Assembly: GCA_945889235.1 (NCBI GenBank)
Contig: CAMDBK010000004.1
Location: 1 to 34,047 of the forward strand
Direction: 5' to 3'
Length of the DNA: 34,047 nt
Source: Chitinophaga pinensis
GTDB lineage: Bacteria > Bacteroidota > Bacteroidia > SXHM01
A program made the position numbers and the translations under genes. Shown piece after piece: positions 1-6,832 of this stretch (its first letter is position 1; the number at the start of each line of letters is the position of its first letter). The notes below the pieces were generated by a model. It saw only the letters and a program-made list of their open reading frames with translations, made no database searches and had not been told where the DNA came from.

Positions 1-164
1 CTCAAAACGAAATTTACATTGTTGCCGCAGGAACGCTGAGCGCATTTACAGGCGCTTACCTTGGTAGTAAACTGGTGAAAAAAGTTACGATGAAATTCAT
101 GCAACTCTTTGTTGCACTCATGCTGATGGTGTTTGCTGTTTTGCTTGGATCAGGAATTATTTAA
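1..164 (+). CDS. TauE/SafE-like permease, C-terminal fragment
   Basis: This is the 3' end of a gene whose start lies before the window. The open frame uses codons beginning at position 3 and stops with TAA at 162-164. About 53 residues are visible: a Gly/Ala-rich stretch (AGTLSAFTGAYLGSKLVKK), then a very hydrophobic final helix rich in Met, Leu and Val ending in LLGSGII. A GAYLG turn, a basic loop and a last membrane helix are typical of the end of sulfite-exporter TauE/SafE family proteins, which are inner-membrane anion permeases. The family call rests on this short tail only, so other polytopic membrane proteins are possible. It converges with the LysE-family gene at 243-854. Confidence 0.6.
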   Translation, partial: QNEIYIVAAGTLSAFTGAYLGSKLVKKVTMKFMQLFVALMLMVFAVLLGSGII

Positions 165-167
165 AAA

Positions 168-229
168 CGTCATGCTGAACTTGTTTCAGCATCTCAACAA
201 CAAGACCCTGAAACAAGTTCAGGGTGACG
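168..229. repeat. Interspersed palindromic repeat between convergent genes
   Basis: Two 27-nt arms (168-194 and 203-229) are inverted copies matching at 23 of 27 positions around an 8-nt spacer. Each arm also contains its own small hairpin; for example ATGCTGAA pairs with TTTCAGCAT across a short loop. The four mismatches lie in two symmetric pairs, so each arm keeps its own hairpin stem. Elements of this look (CTGAAACAAGTTCAG cores) are widespread between genes in Bacteroidota. Lying between convergent stops, it could act as a bidirectional terminator, but neither side has a strong T-run. Confidence 0.75.
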
Positions 230-242
230 GAATGCAATCTAT

Positions 243-854
243 TCAATTAACAAAGGCTACATAGAATAAACGCAGGCCTAGCAGAACAAGACAAAGGCCT
301 ATTACTTTGTAAAGCACAAAAAGAATTTCGGGCTTAAGAATATTTTTGATTTTTGCTGCAAGAAAAACTTTGGTCATATCTGAAGTGAAAATGGCGAGCA
401 ACGTCCCTGAAAGGTAAATACCAAGGTTTTTATCAAAGCCGTGTTTGTCGCCTGCTACTTTTATAATACCAATCCACACCGCAAATACAAAGGGATTGAC
501 AAAATTCACAAGAAAACCTTTGCTGAAAAAACCTATATAATGTTTGGCATTCAACTGGATTGTATCTTCCTCTGCACTTTTCTTTTTCAGAAAATAGCGA
601 ATTCCGAGAGCTATCAAAACCACACCTCCAACAAGGGCAAGATAAAATCTGCTTTCATCACTCTTCAGATAAACTGAAGCACCGAAAACGCACAGCAATA
701 CAGCAAGAATATCACTAATAAAAATCCCTAAAGCAACTAAACCACCCGCAACAACACCATGCTGCAATGAAGTTTTCAGCAAGGTGAAAAACACAGGTCC
801 GATAAGGATTATGAGGGCGAGTCCAACAAAAAAACCATCCAGGAAAACAGGCAT
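243..854 (-). CDS. LysE/RhtB-family amino-acid exporter
   Basis: A 203-residue polytopic inner-membrane protein of the LysE/RhtB translocator family, which exports amino acids or related small solutes. The N-terminus MPVFLDGFFVGLALIILIGP has the family's first helix and conserved GP motif, followed by FFTLLKTSLQHG. About six hydrophobic helices are visible, with a charged loop near residues 88-103 (KKKSAEEDTIQ). The length is normal for the family. The substrate cannot be inferred. It is the last gene of a probable hemL-flavoprotein-LysE operon, 36 bp after the flavoprotein stop. Confidence 0.85.
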   Translation of the reverse strand: MPVFLDGFFVGLALIILIGPVFFTLLKTSLQHGVVAGGLVALGIFISDILAVLLCVFGASVYLKSDESRFYLALVGGVVLIALGIRYFLKKKSAEEDTIQLNAKHYIGFFSKGFLVNFVNPFVFAVWIGIIKVAGDKHGFDKNLGIYLSGTLLAIFTSDMTKVFLAAKIKNILKPEILFVLYKVIGLCLVLLGLRLFYVAFVN

Positions 855-890
855 TATTTTTTATTTAAATAAGGCGCGAGCATCGCGCCT

Positions 891-2423
891 CTACGGTTTT
901 GACACATTCCTTTCTTTCTTTGCAATCTTCTCTAACAAATAATCCAATCCAAGTATTTCAGAACAGGTAACAAAGGCGCTTACCGTAACTCCCAACACAC
1001 CGTGAAAATGCAAATTCTGTCCGGTAAAAAAAAGATTTTTTACTTTCGTTCGGGCAGGAACCATCGTCTTGACAGGGTCAAAGCAATCTTTCACAATTCC
1101 ATACATGCTGCCAGAGGGTGAGGCAATGTAATCGCGGTAACTGAGCGGTGTTGAGCTGTAATAGGCTTTTGTATTTGCACGAATACCGGGGAACTTTTTC
1201 TCTAATTCATCCAACAGAATTTCAGATTTTCTGCGTTTGAATTCTTCATAATCTTCACCGCGAAAATCAGGATGAGCAACGGTGCTGGAAGTGTTCTGCC
1301 ACTTTTTCACTTCATCAAATTTCATGTAAGTGAGCACCGCCATTCCTTCGGCATATTCTTTTGTCTTGGAAGTAGAAACCATAAATGCTCCGTAACTCAG
1401 CGGCCATTCGTTTTCTTTATAGTCAACAGGTTTCCACACATCATTTGTTTTAAAATGATAGTTGTTATGTTTTACATAACGGACTTTATTTTTCTTAAAA
1501 ACCAAGTAAAGCGAAAAAGAAGAAACTGAATTTTCAAGTGACTTAAATCGTGTGTAGTACGATTTGCGAACCTTTCCCTGTTCAAGCAATTCAAGTGTTG
1601 TGAGCGGATGAGCATTGGAAATAAAAAGTTTTCCTTTTACCGTTTTTCCATTTGTGAGTTCAGCAGAACGGATTTCATCTCCTTCAAATTTCAGTTGCTT
1701 TACTTCGCTTCGTTTAAAAATATCTCCTCCGGATTTTCTAATATTTTTGACAAGCAGTTTTGCAATCTGCGAACCACCATCAATTAAACGCCAGGCGCTT
1801 AAAATGTAACTATTCACCACCAACGCATGAATGTAAAAAGGAGTCTTCTCCCCTATTCCGGCATACAAAAGATTGGTTCCGGCCAATACATTCCTTAGCT
1901 TTTCATTTTTGGTGAGTGAAGCAATAAAGTCCTTTGCGTTGGTTTGTAACAGTTCCGAATCGGAATTATAACTCTCTCCGTTTCGCAGGTTATACAAGGG
2001 AAAGCGAAGGCAAACCTTTTTTATTTCATCACAATATTTTTGAATTGCTTTTTGTTCAGCAGGAAATTTTTCAGTTAGAACACAAATGAAATTTTCATAA
2101 CCCTGTGCATAGGGATACTGATTGTTATCTCCTTCAAACGTTAGAATGTCAAAACCATCTTCATCCATTTTCTCCAACTTCAGCTTATCCATAATGCCGA
2201 AATAATTGAAGAAGCGATTTAGGTTTTCACCTTCACCCAAACCACCGAGGTAATGAACACCTGTATCAAAAATAACCCGGTCGCGGACAAAGGTTTGCAG
2301 GTTGCCACCTATTTGTTGGTTCTTTTCCAGCACACAAACTTTATAACCTTCTTCAGCAAGAATATTGGCGCAGAGCAAGCCTCCCAACCCGCTTCCGATT
2401 ATCACCACATCGTATTCCTGCAT
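891..2423 (-). CDS. FAD-dependent CrtI/retinol-saturase-like oxidoreductase
   Basis: A 510-residue flavoprotein. Residues 5-35 form a Rossmann FAD-binding fold: DVVIIGSGLGGLLCANILAE, then an acidic residue in VLEKN and the GGNLQTF motif that follows the ADP-binding site in phytoene desaturases and all-trans-retinol 13,14-reductases. The C-terminus (NLFFTGQNLHFHGVLGVTVS) is the second conserved FAD-contact region of this family. Proteins of this type reduce or desaturate polyene chains, but the substrate here is unknown, and the neighbours (hemL, LysE exporter) do not point to carotenoid synthesis. The start lies 7 bp after the hemL stop, so the two genes are almost certainly cotranscribed. 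Confidence 0.85.
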   Translation of the reverse strand: MQEYDVVIIGSGLGGLLCANILAEEGYKVCVLEKNQQIGGNLQTFVRDRVIFDTGVHYLGGLGEGENLNRFFNYFGIMDKLKLEKMDEDGFDILTFEGDNNQYPYAQGYENFICVLTEKFPAEQKAIQKYCDEIKKVCLRFPLYNLRNGESYNSDSELLQTNAKDFIASLTKNEKLRNVLAGTNLLYAGIGEKTPFYIHALVVNSYILSAWRLIDGGSQIAKLLVKNIRKSGGDIFKRSEVKQLKFEGDEIRSAELTNGKTVKGKLFISNAHPLTTLELLEQGKVRKSYYTRFKSLENSVSSFSLYLVFKKNKVRYVKHNNYHFKTNDVWKPVDYKENEWPLSYGAFMVSTSKTKEYAEGMAVLTYMKFDEVKKWQNTSSTVAHPDFRGEDYEEFKRRKSEILLDELEKKFPGIRANTKAYYSSTPLSYRDYIASPSGSMYGIVKDCFDPVKTMVPARTKVKNLFFTGQNLHFHGVLGVTVSAFVTCSEILGLDYLLEKIAKKERNVSKP

Positions 2424-2430
2424 AGTAATT

Positions 2431-3726
2431 TTATTGTGCGAAAACCTTGTCTAAAGCTTTACACATTGCTACAATTGTTTTATCAATATCTGTATCTGTA
2501 TGTGCTTCAGAAATAAAACCAACCTCGTAACCTGAAGGTCCGAGATAAATTCCACTCTCTAATAATTCAGAGTGAAGAACTCTGAATTTACTCATGCTTG
2601 CGGCATCTATTTCATCTGCACTTCTTATATTCTCTTGGTCTGTAAATGCAATCCAGAAAATAGAAGCAATGTTGAACATTCTGAATTTATAACCTTTTGA
2701 ACGAGCATGATCTTCAACAGCTGCGCAGAGTTTTTTTGTTTTTGTTTCAAGTAAAGAATAAAAATCAGCTTTCAAACATTCAGTCAATTGCGCAATTCCT
2801 GCAGCCATTGCAACCGGATTTCCCGACAAGGTTCCTGCCTGATAAACATCACCATCGGGAGAAATCTTTGCCATGATTTCTTTGCTTGCTCCATACATTC
2901 CTACCGGCAAACCACCACCGATTATTTTTCCGTAAGTAATAATATCAGGTTGAATTCCGTAGTAACCGGCAGCACCTTCAAACCCAAGCCGGAAGCCCGA
3001 AATCACTTCATCAAAATGCAGCAGCGTTTTATTTTCTGAGCAGATAGTTCTTAGTTGTTGCAGATATTTTTTAGTCTGTAACAACAAACCGTTGTTAGCG
3101 GGAACAGGCTCAATAATGACTGCTGCAATTTGATTCTCAAATTCTTCAAATGCTTTTTTTACCGCTTCAATATTGTTGAGCGGAACAACAATGGTATCAT
3201 TCACAAACGACTCGGGAACACCGGCAGAAGAACTTGTTCCGAAGGTAACCAAACCCGAACCTGCTTTCACCAACATGGAATCAACGTGTCCGTGATAACA
3301 ACCTTCAAACTTTAAAATTTTGTTTCTGCCTGTAAAGCCACGCGCAAGTCTGATGGCACTCATCACCGCTTCGGTTCCTGAACTTACAAACCTTATTTTT
3401 TCAATAAATTTATTGTTGGATAAAATCAGCTCAGCCAATTCATTTTCTTTTTGTGTTGGCGCACCAAATGAAGTTCCGTTTTGTACTGCAGTAACTATTG
3501 CCTCTCTGACTTTTGAATTATTGTGCCCTAAAATCAATGGTCCCCATGAGCAACAGAAATCTATAAATTCATTTTCATCTGCATCCCAAATCCTGCTGCC
3601 ATCCCCTTTTTGTATAAATAGCGGAGTTCCGCCTACCGAGCGAAAAGCACGCACAGGAGAATTTACTCCACCCGGAAAATATTGCTTCGCTTTTTCAAAT
3701 AATTGTTCTGATTTATCTCTTTTCAT
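2431..3726 (-). CDS. hemL: Glutamate-1-semialdehyde 2,1-aminomutase
   Basis: A 431-residue cytosolic PLP enzyme that converts glutamate-1-semialdehyde to 5-aminolevulinate in the C5 route of tetrapyrrole synthesis. Family signatures run along the whole length: FPGGVNSPVRAF near residue 17, VSSGTEAVMSAIRLARG (114-130), CYHGHVDS (143-150), the PLP-ring aspartate in HFDEVISGFR (D239) and the Schiff-base lysine K267 in TYGKIIGGGLPVG. Length is typical. It is the first gene of the minus-strand operon with the flavoprotein and the LysE exporter. It is divergent from kynU, with an 88-bp shared upstream region. A weak minus-strand -7 candidate, TATATTCG, lies at 3745-3752. Confidence 0.97.
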   Translation of the reverse strand: MKRDKSEQLFEKAKQYFPGGVNSPVRAFRSVGGTPLFIQKGDGSRIWDADENEFIDFCCSWGPLILGHNNSKVREAIVTAVQNGTSFGAPTQKENELAELILSNNKFIEKIRFVSSGTEAVMSAIRLARGFTGRNKILKFEGCYHGHVDSMLVKAGSGLVTFGTSSSAGVPESFVNDTIVVPLNNIEAVKKAFEEFENQIAAVIIEPVPANNGLLLQTKKYLQQLRTICSENKTLLHFDEVISGFRLGFEGAAGYYGIQPDIITYGKIIGGGLPVGMYGASKEIMAKISPDGDVYQAGTLSGNPVAMAAGIAQLTECLKADFYSLLETKTKKLCAAVEDHARSKGYKFRMFNIASIFWIAFTDQENIRSADEIDAASMSKFRVLHSELLESGIYLGPSGYEVGFISEAHTDTDIDKTIVAMCKALDKVFAQ

Positions 3727-3740
3727 TTCTTCAAATTTGC

Positions 3741-3770
3741 TTTGCGAATATAGGGTAATTTATACCTTTG
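3741..3770 (+). promoter_or_regulatory. Bacteroidota-type promoter for kynU
   Basis: TTTG at 3741-3744 (-33 box) and an exact TAnnTTTG match, TACCTTTG, at 3763-3770 (-7 box) are separated by 18 nt. This fits the primary sigma-factor consensus described for Bacteroides and Flavobacterium. Transcription would start around 3775, giving a leader of about 40 nt before the kynU ATG at 3815. The promoter lies between divergent hemL and kynU. Confidence 0.7.
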
Positions 3771-3788
3771 GGCACAAGTAGAATTTCA

Positions 3789-3811
3789 CGCAAAGGCGCA
3801 AAGGCGCAAAG
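3789..3811 (+). repeat. CGCAAAGG 8-mer tandem repeat in kynU leader
   Basis: Almost three head-to-tail copies of CGCAAAGG (3789-3796, 3797-3804, and CGCAAAG at 3805-3811) end 3 nt before the kynU start codon, so they occupy the ribosome-entry part of the leader. The same CGCAAAG-type words build the inverted repeat at 5110-5175, so both probably belong to one interspersed repeat family. Confidence 0.8.
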
Positions 3812-3814
3812 AAT

Positions 3815-5104
3815 ATGAGCTTTAACAACACCCTTGAATTTGCACAGTCGCAGGACAAAGCAGATAAACTTTCAACTTTCAGAGACAAATTTTTCTTTCC
3901 GCAACTGAATGGAAAAGAAGCAATTTATTTCTGCGGAAATTCATTGGGATTACAACCAAAAACTGCTGCTTCAGCTTTACAACAAGAATTAAACGACTGG
4001 GCAAAGTTTGCAGTGGAAGGACATTTTCATGCAAAAAACCCGTGGTTCTCTTATGAGAAAATGTTTAATCAACCGCTTGCAAAACTTGTGGGAGCAAAGC
4101 CTTCGGAAGTTTGTGCATTGGGTTCATTGACCAATAATCTTCATTTGCTGATGGTTTCGTTTTACCGTCCGACAGCAAAGCGTTTTAAAATACTGTGCGA
4201 AGAAAAACCGTTTGCTTCTGACCAATATGCATTAGAATCACAAGTGAGATTTCATGGTTTTAATCCTCATGAAACAATTGTAGAACTAAAGCCACGAGCA
4301 GGAGAATTTACTTTGCACTCAGAAGATATTCTTGCAAAAATTGAAGAGCTGAATGAAGAACTCGCATTGGTAATGATTGGCGGTGTGAATTATTATACCG
4401 GACAGGCTTTTGACATGAAATGTATTACTGAGGCTGCACATAAAGTGGGCGCACTTGCAGGTTTTGACTTAGCTCATGCTATGGGTAATCTGGTGATGAA
4501 CCTGCACGACTGGAATGTGGATTTTGCTTGCTGGTGCAGCTATAAATATCTGAACTCGGGGCCGGGAAGCGTAGCAGGAATTTTTGTGCATGAGAAACAT
4601 GGCAATAATCCCGAACTACCGCGCTTTGCAGGCTGGTGGGGAAATAATCCTGATACACGTTTTAAAATGGAAAAAGGATTTGTTCCTGCAGTTGGTGCTG
4701 ATGGCTGGCAACTGAGCAACGCACCTGTATTCTCAATGGCTGTACACAAAATGGCATTGGATATTTTTGATGAAGCAGGGATTGAAAATCTGCGTGAGAA
4801 GAGTGAGAAGCTGACTAGTTACCTCGAATTTTTAATTGATGAAATAAATGTCAACCTGAGCGTAGTCGAAGGGCAAAAACTTAAAATCACAATTCTTACT
4901 CCACGAAATAAAGCGGAACGTGGTTGCCAATTATCACTGGTGTTTTCTGAAAACGGAAAACAAATTCATGAACAATTATTGAAAGCAGGAATTATAACCG
5001 ATTGGCGAAATCCTGATGTAATACGTCTGGCTCCTGTTCCGCTTTATAATTCGTTTGAAGATGTTTGGAAATTCGGTGATGAGTTAAGGAAGATTATCAA
5101 TTAA
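3815..5104 (+). CDS. kynU: Kynureninase
   Basis: A 429-residue PLP enzyme that cleaves kynurenine to anthranilate and alanine (or 3-hydroxykynurenine to 3-hydroxyanthranilate) in tryptophan catabolism or de novo NAD synthesis. Diagnostic parts: FCGNSLGLQPK (39-49), the substrate/PLP region LTNNLH (105-110), D218 and H221 in FDLAHAMGN, the Schiff-base lysine K244 in CWCSYKYLNSGPG, FAGWWGN (271-277) and the C-terminal RGCQLSLVF. Length is typical. Codons for residues 346-353 (VNLSVVEG) match an interspersed repeat, see 4850-4873. It has a clear promoter upstream; rnhB starts 78 bp after the stop. No other kyn gene is in the window. Confidence 0.97.
   Translation: MSFNNTLEFAQSQDKADKLSTFRDKFFFPQLNGKEAIYFCGNSLGLQPKTAASALQQELNDWAKFAVEGHFHAKNPWFSYEKMFNQPLAKLVGAKPSEVCALGSLTNNLHLLMVSFYRPTAKRFKILCEEKPFASDQYALESQVRFHGFNPHETIVELKPRAGEFTLHSEDILAKIEELNEELALVMIGGVNYYTGQAFDMKCITEAAHKVGALAGFDLAHAMGNLVMNLHDWNVDFACWCSYKYLNSGPGSVAGIFVHEKHGNNPELPRFAGWWGNNPDTRFKMEKGFVPAVGADGWQLSNAPVFSMAVHKMALDIFDEAGIENLREKSEKLTSYLEFLIDEINVNLSVVEGQKLKITILTPRNKAERGCQLSLVFSENGKQIHEQLLKAGIITDWRNPDVIRLAPVPLYNSFEDVWKFGDELRKIIN
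4850..4873 (+). repeat. Interspersed repeat segment absorbed into kynU
   Basis: This 24-nt stretch matches the reverse complement of the intergenic repeat at 23894-23917 at 22 of 24 positions; the shared core reads CCTGAGC.TAGTCGAAGGG. It is read in frame as residues VNLSVVEG, in the loop between the helix SYLEFLIDEI and the strand KLKITILTP. The surrounding kynureninase fold is intact, so the extra residues are presumably tolerated. Confidence 0.7.
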
Positions 5105-5109
5105 AATTG

Positions 5110-5175
5110 TCTCGCAAAGGCGCTAAGAACGCTAAGCAAACAATAAATCTTTGCGAACTTTGCGTCTTGGCGAGA
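5110..5175. repeat. Imperfect inverted repeat between kynU and rnhB
   Basis: Arms at 5110-5136 and 5149-5175 are inverted copies matching at 21 of 27 positions around a 12-nt spacer. They are built of CGCAAAG/CGCTAAG words in 8-nt register and begin TCTCGC. The element fills most of the 78-bp gap between the kynU stop and the rnhB start. It is probably a non-autonomous palindromic repeat. It could fold in RNA, but the right arm ends only 7 nt before the rnhB ATG and there is no T-run, so it is not a convincing terminator. Confidence 0.75.
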
Positions 5176-5182
5176 AACAAAA

Positions 5183-5779
5183 ATGCTTGAACTGCGATTT
5201 CAAAACAAGTTAATTGAAGCCGGTGTGGATGAAGCCGGACGCGGATGCCTTGCTGGACCGGTGTTTGCCGCGGCTGTTATTCTTCCAAAAAAATTCAGAT
5301 CAGAATTGTTGAATGACTCCAAACAACTGAGTGAAAAGAAAAGAGAAGAGCTTCGCCCGATTATAGAAAAAGAAGCAGTGGCATGGGCAGTTGGCATTAC
5401 AACGCATGAAGAAATTGACAAAATAAATATTCTCAACGCTTCTTATCTCGCCATGCACCGGGCGATTGAACAATTAAAAAAAACGCCACAATTGTTATTG
5501 ATTGATGGCAACCGTTTTAAAAAATACAAAGACCTTCCATTCAAGTGTATTGTTAAAGGTGACGGAAAATATATGTCCATTGCTGCCGCTTCCATTCTTG
5601 CAAAAACCCACCGTGATGAATATATGATGAAAATGGACGAGGAGTTTCCGCATTATAACTGGAGAAAAAATAAAGGGTATGGAACGCTGAAACATCGCAT
5701 AGCAATTGAGCAATATGGGGAATCAATTATTCACAGAAAGAGTTTTAAGGTGGTGGTGGTGCAGCCGACATTGTTTTAA
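5183..5779 (+). CDS. rnhB: Ribonuclease HII
   Basis: A 198-residue enzyme that cuts the RNA strand of RNA/DNA hybrids and single ribonucleotides embedded in DNA. The metal-binding catalytic set is visible: D16 and E17 in GVDEAGRGCLAGP, D108 in LLIDGN and D145 in ASILAKTHRD. KNKGYGTLKH (163-171) is also a family signature, and the length is normal. The ATG at 5183 gives the expected short N-terminus before GVDEAGRG. It follows kynU in the same direction and could be cotranscribed with it across the inverted repeat. Confidence 0.97.
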   Translation: MLELRFQNKLIEAGVDEAGRGCLAGPVFAAAVILPKKFRSELLNDSKQLSEKKREELRPIIEKEAVAWAVGITTHEEIDKINILNASYLAMHRAIEQLKKTPQLLLIDGNRFKKYKDLPFKCIVKGDGKYMSIAAASILAKTHRDEYMMKMDEEFPHYNWRKNKGYGTLKHRIAIEQYGESIIHRKSFKVVVVQPTLF

Positions 5780-5792
5780 AAGCCTCCCCCTT

Positions 5793-5811
5793 CCCTCTCC
5801 AAAGGAGAGGG
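5793..5811. repeat. Perfect 8-bp hairpin (CCCTCTCC/GGAGAGGG)
   Basis: CCCTCTCC (5793-5800), a 3-nt AAA loop and GGAGAGGG (5804-5811) form a perfect stem just after the rnhB stop. The hairpin has no following T-run (TTAAAACTT), so termination would be weak. The sequence resembles the segment at 26509-26547 inside the lamin-tail gene and belongs to a repeat type (CTCCAAAGGAG core) often scattered in Bacteroidota genomes. Confidence 0.7.
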
Positions 5812-5825
5812 TTAAAACTTATTCC

Positions 5826-5833
5826 TATTTTTG
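5826..5833 (+). promoter_or_regulatory. Candidate -7 box upstream of pdhB
   Basis: TATTTTTG at 5826-5833 is an exact TAnnTTTG match 21 nt before the pdhB ATG at 5855. No TTTG or TTG is seen 17-23 nt upstream, where the repeat hairpin at 5793-5811 sits. This is therefore only half a promoter, and transcription may instead come from upstream. If used, it would rule out the TTG at 5831 as a start codon. Confidence 0.35.
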
Positions 5834-5854
5834 AACATTCAAAAAAATCAAGAC

Positions 5855-6832
5855 ATGAGAGAGATACAGTTTCGTGAAGCGGTAAAAGAAGCCATGAGCG
5901 AGGAAATGCGCAGGGATAAAAACGTTTTTCTCATGGGTGAAGAAGTAGCGGAATACGATGGTGCTTACAAAGCAAGTCAGGGAATGTTGGCGGAGTTTGG
6001 AGCCGAGCGTGTGATTGATACTCCCATTTCTGAATTGGGTTTTGCGGGAATTGGTGTGGGTGCTGCCATGAACGGGCTGCGACCTATCATTGAATTTATG
6101 ACGTTTAATTTTTCATTGGTTGCAATTGATCAGGTAATTAATGCTGCAGCAAAAATGAAATCCATGTCGGGCGGACAATTTGGTGTTCCTATTGTTTTTC
6201 GCGGACCGACTGCTTCTGCAGGACAACTGGGTGCGCAACACTCACAGGCTTATGAAAGTTGGTATGCAAACTGCCCCGGATTAAAAGTTGTTGTGCCTTC
6301 TAATCCTTATGATGCCAAGGGTTTGCTGAAGGCTGCAATCCGTGATAACGACCCTGTAATTTTCATGGAATCAGAACAGATGTATGGCGAGAAGGGACCG
6401 GTTCCTCAAAGCGAATACATCATTCCGATTGGTGTTGCGGATGTGAAACGGGAAGGAAAACATGTTACAGTTGTATCGTTCGGAAAAATTATAAAAACTG
6501 TTTTTAAAGCTGCCGAAGAATTAGCTAAAGACGGAATTGAAGTAGAAATAATTGACTTACGCACTGTTCGTCCGATTGATTATAACACTGTGATAACTTC
6601 GGTGAAGAAAACCAACCGTTTAGTAATTGTTGAAGAAGCCTGGCCGCTGGGTTCCATTGCAACCGAAGTTGCTTTCAAAGTACAGAAAGATGCATTTGAT
6701 TATTTAGATGCACCTGTGAAAAGAGTAATGACACAAGATGTTCCTTTAGCTTATGCACCAACGCTTGTAGCGGAATTTTTACCTACTGCTGAGAAGGTAA
6801 TTAAAGCTGTGAAAGAGGTAATGTATCTCTGA
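5855..6832 (+). CDS. pdhB: Pyruvate dehydrogenase E1 component, beta subunit
   Basis: A 325-residue thiamin-diphosphate enzyme subunit that pairs with PdhA to decarboxylate pyruvate in the PDH complex. Motifs include VFLMGEEVAEYDGAYKASQG, DTPISELGFAGIGVGAAMNG, FRGPTASAGQLGAQHSQ, the transketolase C-domain segment EIIDLRTVRPID, and VIVEEAWPLG. The frame is open from a TTG at 5831, but the ATG at 5855 gives the usual start MREIQFREAVKEAM, and the TTG overlaps a likely -7 box. Its partner pdhA lies about 14 kb away (20374-21369) on the same strand. The stop abuts the stop of the convergent phosphoesterase with no gap. Confidence 0.95.
   Translation: MREIQFREAVKEAMSEEMRRDKNVFLMGEEVAEYDGAYKASQGMLAEFGAERVIDTPISELGFAGIGVGAAMNGLRPIIEFMTFNFSLVAIDQVINAAAKMKSMSGGQFGVPIVFRGPTASAGQLGAQHSQAYESWYANCPGLKVVVPSNPYDAKGLLKAAIRDNDPVIFMESEQMYGEKGPVPQSEYIIPIGVADVKREGKHVTVVSFGKIIKTVFKAAEELAKDGIEVEIIDLRTVRPIDYNTVITSVKKTNRLVIVEEAWPLGSIATEVAFKVQKDAFDYLDAPVKRVMTQDVPLAYAPTLVAEFLPTAEKVIKAVKEVMYL

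Noticed and set aside
3745..3752. Minus-strand promoter for hemL (TATATTCG)
   Set aside because: It has one mismatch in the -7 box, and the only upstream TTG is about 22 nt away; too weak to list as a separate feature.
5110..5175. Inverted repeat as a riboswitch or terminator for rnhB
   Set aside because: There is no T-run and no known aptamer features; its 8-nt word structure fits an interspersed repeat family better.
5831..5854. TTG start for pdhB giving eight extra residues
   Set aside because: The TTG is part of a TATTTTTG -7 match, and PdhB proteins normally begin MREIQFREA, as from the ATG at 5855.
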